Source: an uncultured Oribacterium sp.
GTDB lineage: Bacteria; Bacillota; Clostridia; Lachnospirales; Lachnospiraceae
Direction of reading: 5' to 3'
NCBI GenBank assembly: GCA_900772695.1
Contig: CAAGRO010000344.1
Span: 1-7,299 of the forward strand
Length of the DNA: 7,299 bases
Part shown: positions 5,445 to 7,299 of the stretch, in pieces
Numbering within the stretch: position 1 is the first letter of the stretch
Layout: each line of letters begins with the position of its first letter
The notes under the pieces: generated by a model
Database searches by the model: none
Seen by the model: the letters and a program-made list of their open reading frames with translations, nothing else
What the model was told of the DNA's origin: nothing
Program-made: the position numbers and the translations under genes

Positions 5445-5463
5445 GCACCCAGGGTGCCGGCAC
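5445..5463. promoter_or_regulatory. Two overlapping palindromes before the EIIB-like gene
   Basis: GCACCC-A-GGGTGC (5445-5457) and GTGCCGGCAC (5454-5463) overlap by four bases and sit immediately upstream of the ribosome site at 5436-5444. They could be an operator or alternative small hairpins near the start of the EIIB-MATE message. The rest of the 120-base gap to the LysR gene holds no clear promoter and no intrinsic terminator. Confidence 0.4.
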
Positions 5464-5551
5464 ACCACAGCGAAATGCACCTGCTGCATATACGAGACCT
5501 GCAGACGAACGTGCCTGCGCTTTATGGGTGTGTATGTAAAACTTCTGCAGA

Positions 5552-6460
5552 CTACAGTGCCTGCTCCTTATATTTCTGAAGCTCCGCCACGTAACGTGCG
5601 CCGATACCGGACAGCGGAATCTTCTTTTTCTTGATGTAGCCGATGGTCATGATCTCATCCGTATCAAGGCGGACTGCCGTATACTCATCACCGTTCAGCT
5701 CCTGGCAGATGATGCCGGAGCAGAGCGTATAGCCATTCAGTCCGACCATCAGATTCAGGAAGGTCGCACGGTCATCGCACTTGATGATCCGCTTATAATC
5801 ATAGGTGCTCAGCACCTCTTCCGAAAAGTAGAAGGAGTTCCGCTCGCCCTGATCGAAGCTGAGACACGGATAATCCGCGAGCTCCTCCATGCGAATGAGC
5901 TCCTTCCCGGCCAGCGGATTTCCCTTACTCATGAACACATAGATGTTACAGTCAAACAGCGGGATGAATTCGAGGGAATCCTCCCGCAGGATCTTTCCGA
6001 TGACCTTACTGTTGAAATCATTCATATAGATGACGCCGATCTCTGAGGTCTGGTTCCGTACGTCGTTGATGATTTCCATGGTCTTCGTTTCCTTGACCGC
6101 GAACTCGTAGGTGTCCATGCCATACTCGCGTGCAAGGTGAATGAAGGCCTCGACCGCGAAGGTATAGTGCTGCATGGAGACGGAGAATTTCTTCTTCCGG
6201 GTGCCGACATTGACATACTTGTCTTCCATCAGCTGATACTGCTCGACGATCTGCCGTGCGTAGCCCAGAAACTCTTCACCGTCCGCTGTGGTCACGATCC
6301 CGCGGTTCGAACGAAGAAAGATCTCGATCCCGATCTCCTTTTCCAGTTCCTTGATCGCCGCCGAAAGGGACGGCTGTGTGATATAGAGACGCTTCGCGGC
6401 CTCGTTCATGGAGCCGCTGTCCGCGACGGCGATCACCTGTCTAAGCTGCTGTAATGTCAT
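5552..6460 (-). CDS. LysR-family transcriptional regulator (302 aa)
   Basis: The N-terminal winged HTH is classic LysR: MTLQQLRQVIAVADSGSMNE, then AAKRLYITQPSLSAAIKELE (21-40), followed by IGIEIFLRSNRGIVTTADGE and the linker helix to about residue 85. Residues about 92-300 form the periplasmic-binding-protein-like effector domain, with IGVIYM, a central SKGNPLAG stretch and a late YIKKKKIPLSGIG. Length is normal. The frame is open for 35 codons further upstream, but the start at 6460 is chosen because the HTH begins there and GAGAGGGG (6467-6474) lies 6 bases before it. The effector is unknown. LysR proteins usually control an adjacent gene; the EIIB-like/MATE 2 pair follows 120 bases downstream on the same strand with no terminator seen, so cotranscription or regulation of that pair is likely but not shown. 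Confidence 0.93.
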   Translation of the reverse strand: MTLQQLRQVIAVADSGSMNEAAKRLYITQPSLSAAIKELEKEIGIEIFLRSNRGIVTTADGEEFLGYARQIVEQYQLMEDKYVNVGTRKKKFSVSMQHYTFAVEAFIHLAREYGMDTYEFAVKETKTMEIINDVRNQTSEIGVIYMNDFNSKVIGKILREDSLEFIPLFDCNIYVFMSKGNPLAGKELIRMEELADYPCLSFDQGERNSFYFSEEVLSTYDYKRIIKCDDRATFLNLMVGLNGYTLCSGIICQELNGDEYTAVRLDTDEIMTIGYIKKKKIPLSGIGARYVAELQKYKEQAL

Positions 6461-6466
6461 GTATGT

Positions 6467-6474
6467 CCCCTCTC
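6467..6474 (-). promoter_or_regulatory. Ribosome site that sets the LysR start
   Basis: GAGAGGGG on the minus strand ends 6 bases before the ATG at 6460. It excludes the longer frame starting near 6565, whose extra residues come from the repeat and hairpin region. Confidence 0.8.
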
Positions 6475-6488
6475 CCAGATGACAGAAT

Positions 6489-6509
6489 AGCGCTGCCGAT
6501 GGCAGCGCT
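6489..6509. promoter_or_regulatory. Perfect 9-bp inverted repeat just upstream of the LysR gene
   Basis: AGCGCTGCC / GGCAGCGCT with a 3-base spacer lies 28 bases before the LysR start codon. On neither strand is it followed by a T-run (minus: ATTCTGTC; plus: GTGATATT). A true intrinsic terminator for the surface-protein gene is therefore doubtful. A LysR autoregulatory operator or a 5'-leader hairpin are alternatives. Confidence 0.55.
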
Positions 6510-6548
6510 GTGATATTGTGTACTCCGAAAACCGGGCCGGATTCTGTA

Positions 6549-6701
6549 CTCATCCGACGCATCACAGATGAAGCCCGACCGCCCGGGTTCTGTGCTCATC
6601 CGATGATCGCTGACGAAGTCCGCCGGACCGGGCTCTGTGCGCCGGCCTCAGCCCTCATCCGATGCGTAGCTGATGAAGCCCGCCGGATCGATCTGGATGT
6701 G
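6549..6701. repeat. Three decayed tandem copies of a ~46-base unit spanning the 3' end of the surface-protein gene
   Basis: On the plus strand each copy begins CTCATCCGA and ends near TGTG: copy A 6549-6594 (46 bases), copy B 6595-6639 (45), copy C 6654-6701 (48). A and B abut; 14 bases separate B and C and hold the stop codon of the surface-protein gene. A further partial copy may follow at about 6526-6548. Copy C encodes the last residues of the protein; A and B lie beyond the stop. Shared cores include GATGAAGCCCG (A and C) and GACGAAGTCCG (B). Confidence 0.7.
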
Positions 6702-7299
6702 CGCCGCCGTCCACTGCTGGCGGTCGTCCTGTATCAGCCCGAACGGCCGGATATAGCGGATGCTGCCATCGCTCTGCTTGCGTTCGATCAGCGCGTCGAA
6801 ACAGAAGGCACCATCGCCCTCGAACACACGCTCTCCCTTCTGTCCGTCCTCGGTCGGCTCATACAGCTTCATCGTCGCGTAGATGACCCAGGTGAAGCCC
6901 CGTGCGGTCTCCCGCAGGATCTGATGACCTGTGCCGCTCGTACGGTCCGAGAACTCCGCAATCAGCTTCGGGTTCTCCCGGAGAAGCTCCCGGTAGGTGT
7001 AGGTCTTCTCGTTCAGCTCCTCCACGGGATACTTTCCGTTCATGCGCGAGCCGTTGTAGGCGAGCTTTACACCGTCCGGGGTCGTCGTGTCGCTCAGCGC
7101 GGCACCATCCTCGCCGACGTAGAAATTGCCCACCATCCGGCTGACCGCCATTGCGCCCGTCGACGGGTCGAGATAGTAAAACTTTCCGTCGTCGATGATC
7201 CAGCCGGTCGCAAGTACACCATCTTCGAAATAATACCAGCTTCCGCTGTTCGGATCCTGGTACCAGCCCTGGTATCCGCTCGCGGTGCCGTTTTCGTCA
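6648..7299 (-). CDS. C-terminal part of a cell-wall-binding-repeat (choline-binding-type) surface protein, 5' end outside the window
   Basis: The frame is open to the window edge, giving 216 visible residues without a start. Visible residues 1-68 are CW-binding repeats rich in Gly, Trp, Tyr and Asp: GYQGWYQDPNSGSWYYFEDG, then GWIIDDGKFYYLDPSTGAM, then a degenerate MVGNFYVGEDGAAL. Such repeats anchor secreted proteins to teichoic-acid choline or other wall polymers. Residues about 70-216 form a different domain of mixed alpha/beta character, with YTYRELLRENPKLIAEF (100-116), FTWVIYATMKLYEP (135-148) and a C-terminal strand-rich part. I do not recognise this domain. The secretion signal and any catalytic domain would lie upstream, off the window. 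The last residues, DPAGFISYASDE, come from a unit repeated after the stop codon. Confidence 0.8.
   Translation of the reverse strand, partial: DENGTASGYQGWYQDPNSGSWYYFEDGVLATGWIIDDGKFYYLDPSTGAMAVSRMVGNFYVGEDGAALSDTTTPDGVKLAYNGSRMNGKYPVEELNEKTYTYRELLRENPKLIAEFSDRTSGTGHQILRETARGFTWVIYATMKLYEPTEDGQKGERVFEGDGAFCFDALIERKQSDGSIRYIRPFGLIQDDRQQWTAAHIQIDPAGFISYASDEG

Noticed and set aside
6461..6565. Longer LysR protein starting at 6565
   Set aside because: The extra 35 residues come from repeat and hairpin DNA, there is no ribosome site there, and the LysR HTH begins exactly at the well-placed start at 6460.

Overview
The window looks like chromosomal DNA of a fairly GC-rich Gram-positive Firmicute (GC in the mid-50s percent by eye, not counted). 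A Clostridia/Lachnospiraceae-type genome fits best. The reasons are strong AGGAGG-type ribosome sites, a DUF1934 protein, stand-alone yajC, MATE exporters of clostridial type, a membrane-anchored glucose-family EIIB domain, a CW-binding-repeat surface protein, and a single-span membrane protein of a kind I associate with Lachnospiraceae. The genus cannot be fixed from the sequence. I see no rRNA, intact tRNA, CRISPR array, transposase or phage gene.

Layout, left to right. Positions 1-2100 are transcribed leftward (minus strand), starting with yajC (1685-1981), which has a good extended -10 promoter and a hairpin terminator. Next come an XRE-type DNA-binding protein (1154-1552) and a DUF1934 protein (747-1157) that overlap by ATGA, a 190-base structured gap, and a small membrane protein (67-555) closed by a strong terminator. 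At about 2060-2135 the promoters diverge. The plus-strand promoter drives a MATE exporter (2288-3625). Its transcript begins with a perfect 16-bp palindrome matching the CcpA/LacI-family operator pattern, followed by a possible 28-residue leader peptide. A bidirectional terminator at 3626-3657 separates this exporter from a second, convergent MATE exporter (3664-5019). The second exporter is translated one base after a membrane-anchored EIIB-like protein (5021-5431), whose usual phospho-cysteine is an aspartate. Upstream on the same strand is a LysR regulator (5552-6460). At the right edge is the C-terminal part of a cell-wall-binding-repeat protein (6648 to beyond 7299), whose last ~48 bases are repeated in decayed tandem copies beyond its stop codon.

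How the genes may work together: LysR, EIIB-like protein and MATE 2 are codirectional with no clear terminator between them, so they may form a regulator-sensor-exporter unit. MATE 1 appears to be under separate repression. XRE and DUF1934 form a translationally coupled pair. These links are inferred from spacing and strand only.

Most worth checking: the Cys-to-Asp change in the EIIB domain and its coupling to an exporter; the operator-like palindrome and leader ORF before MATE 1; the repeats after the surface-protein gene; and a 15-base match to a tRNA-Ile 5' end inside a duplicated, structured gap. I do not see a clearly new multi-gene system.
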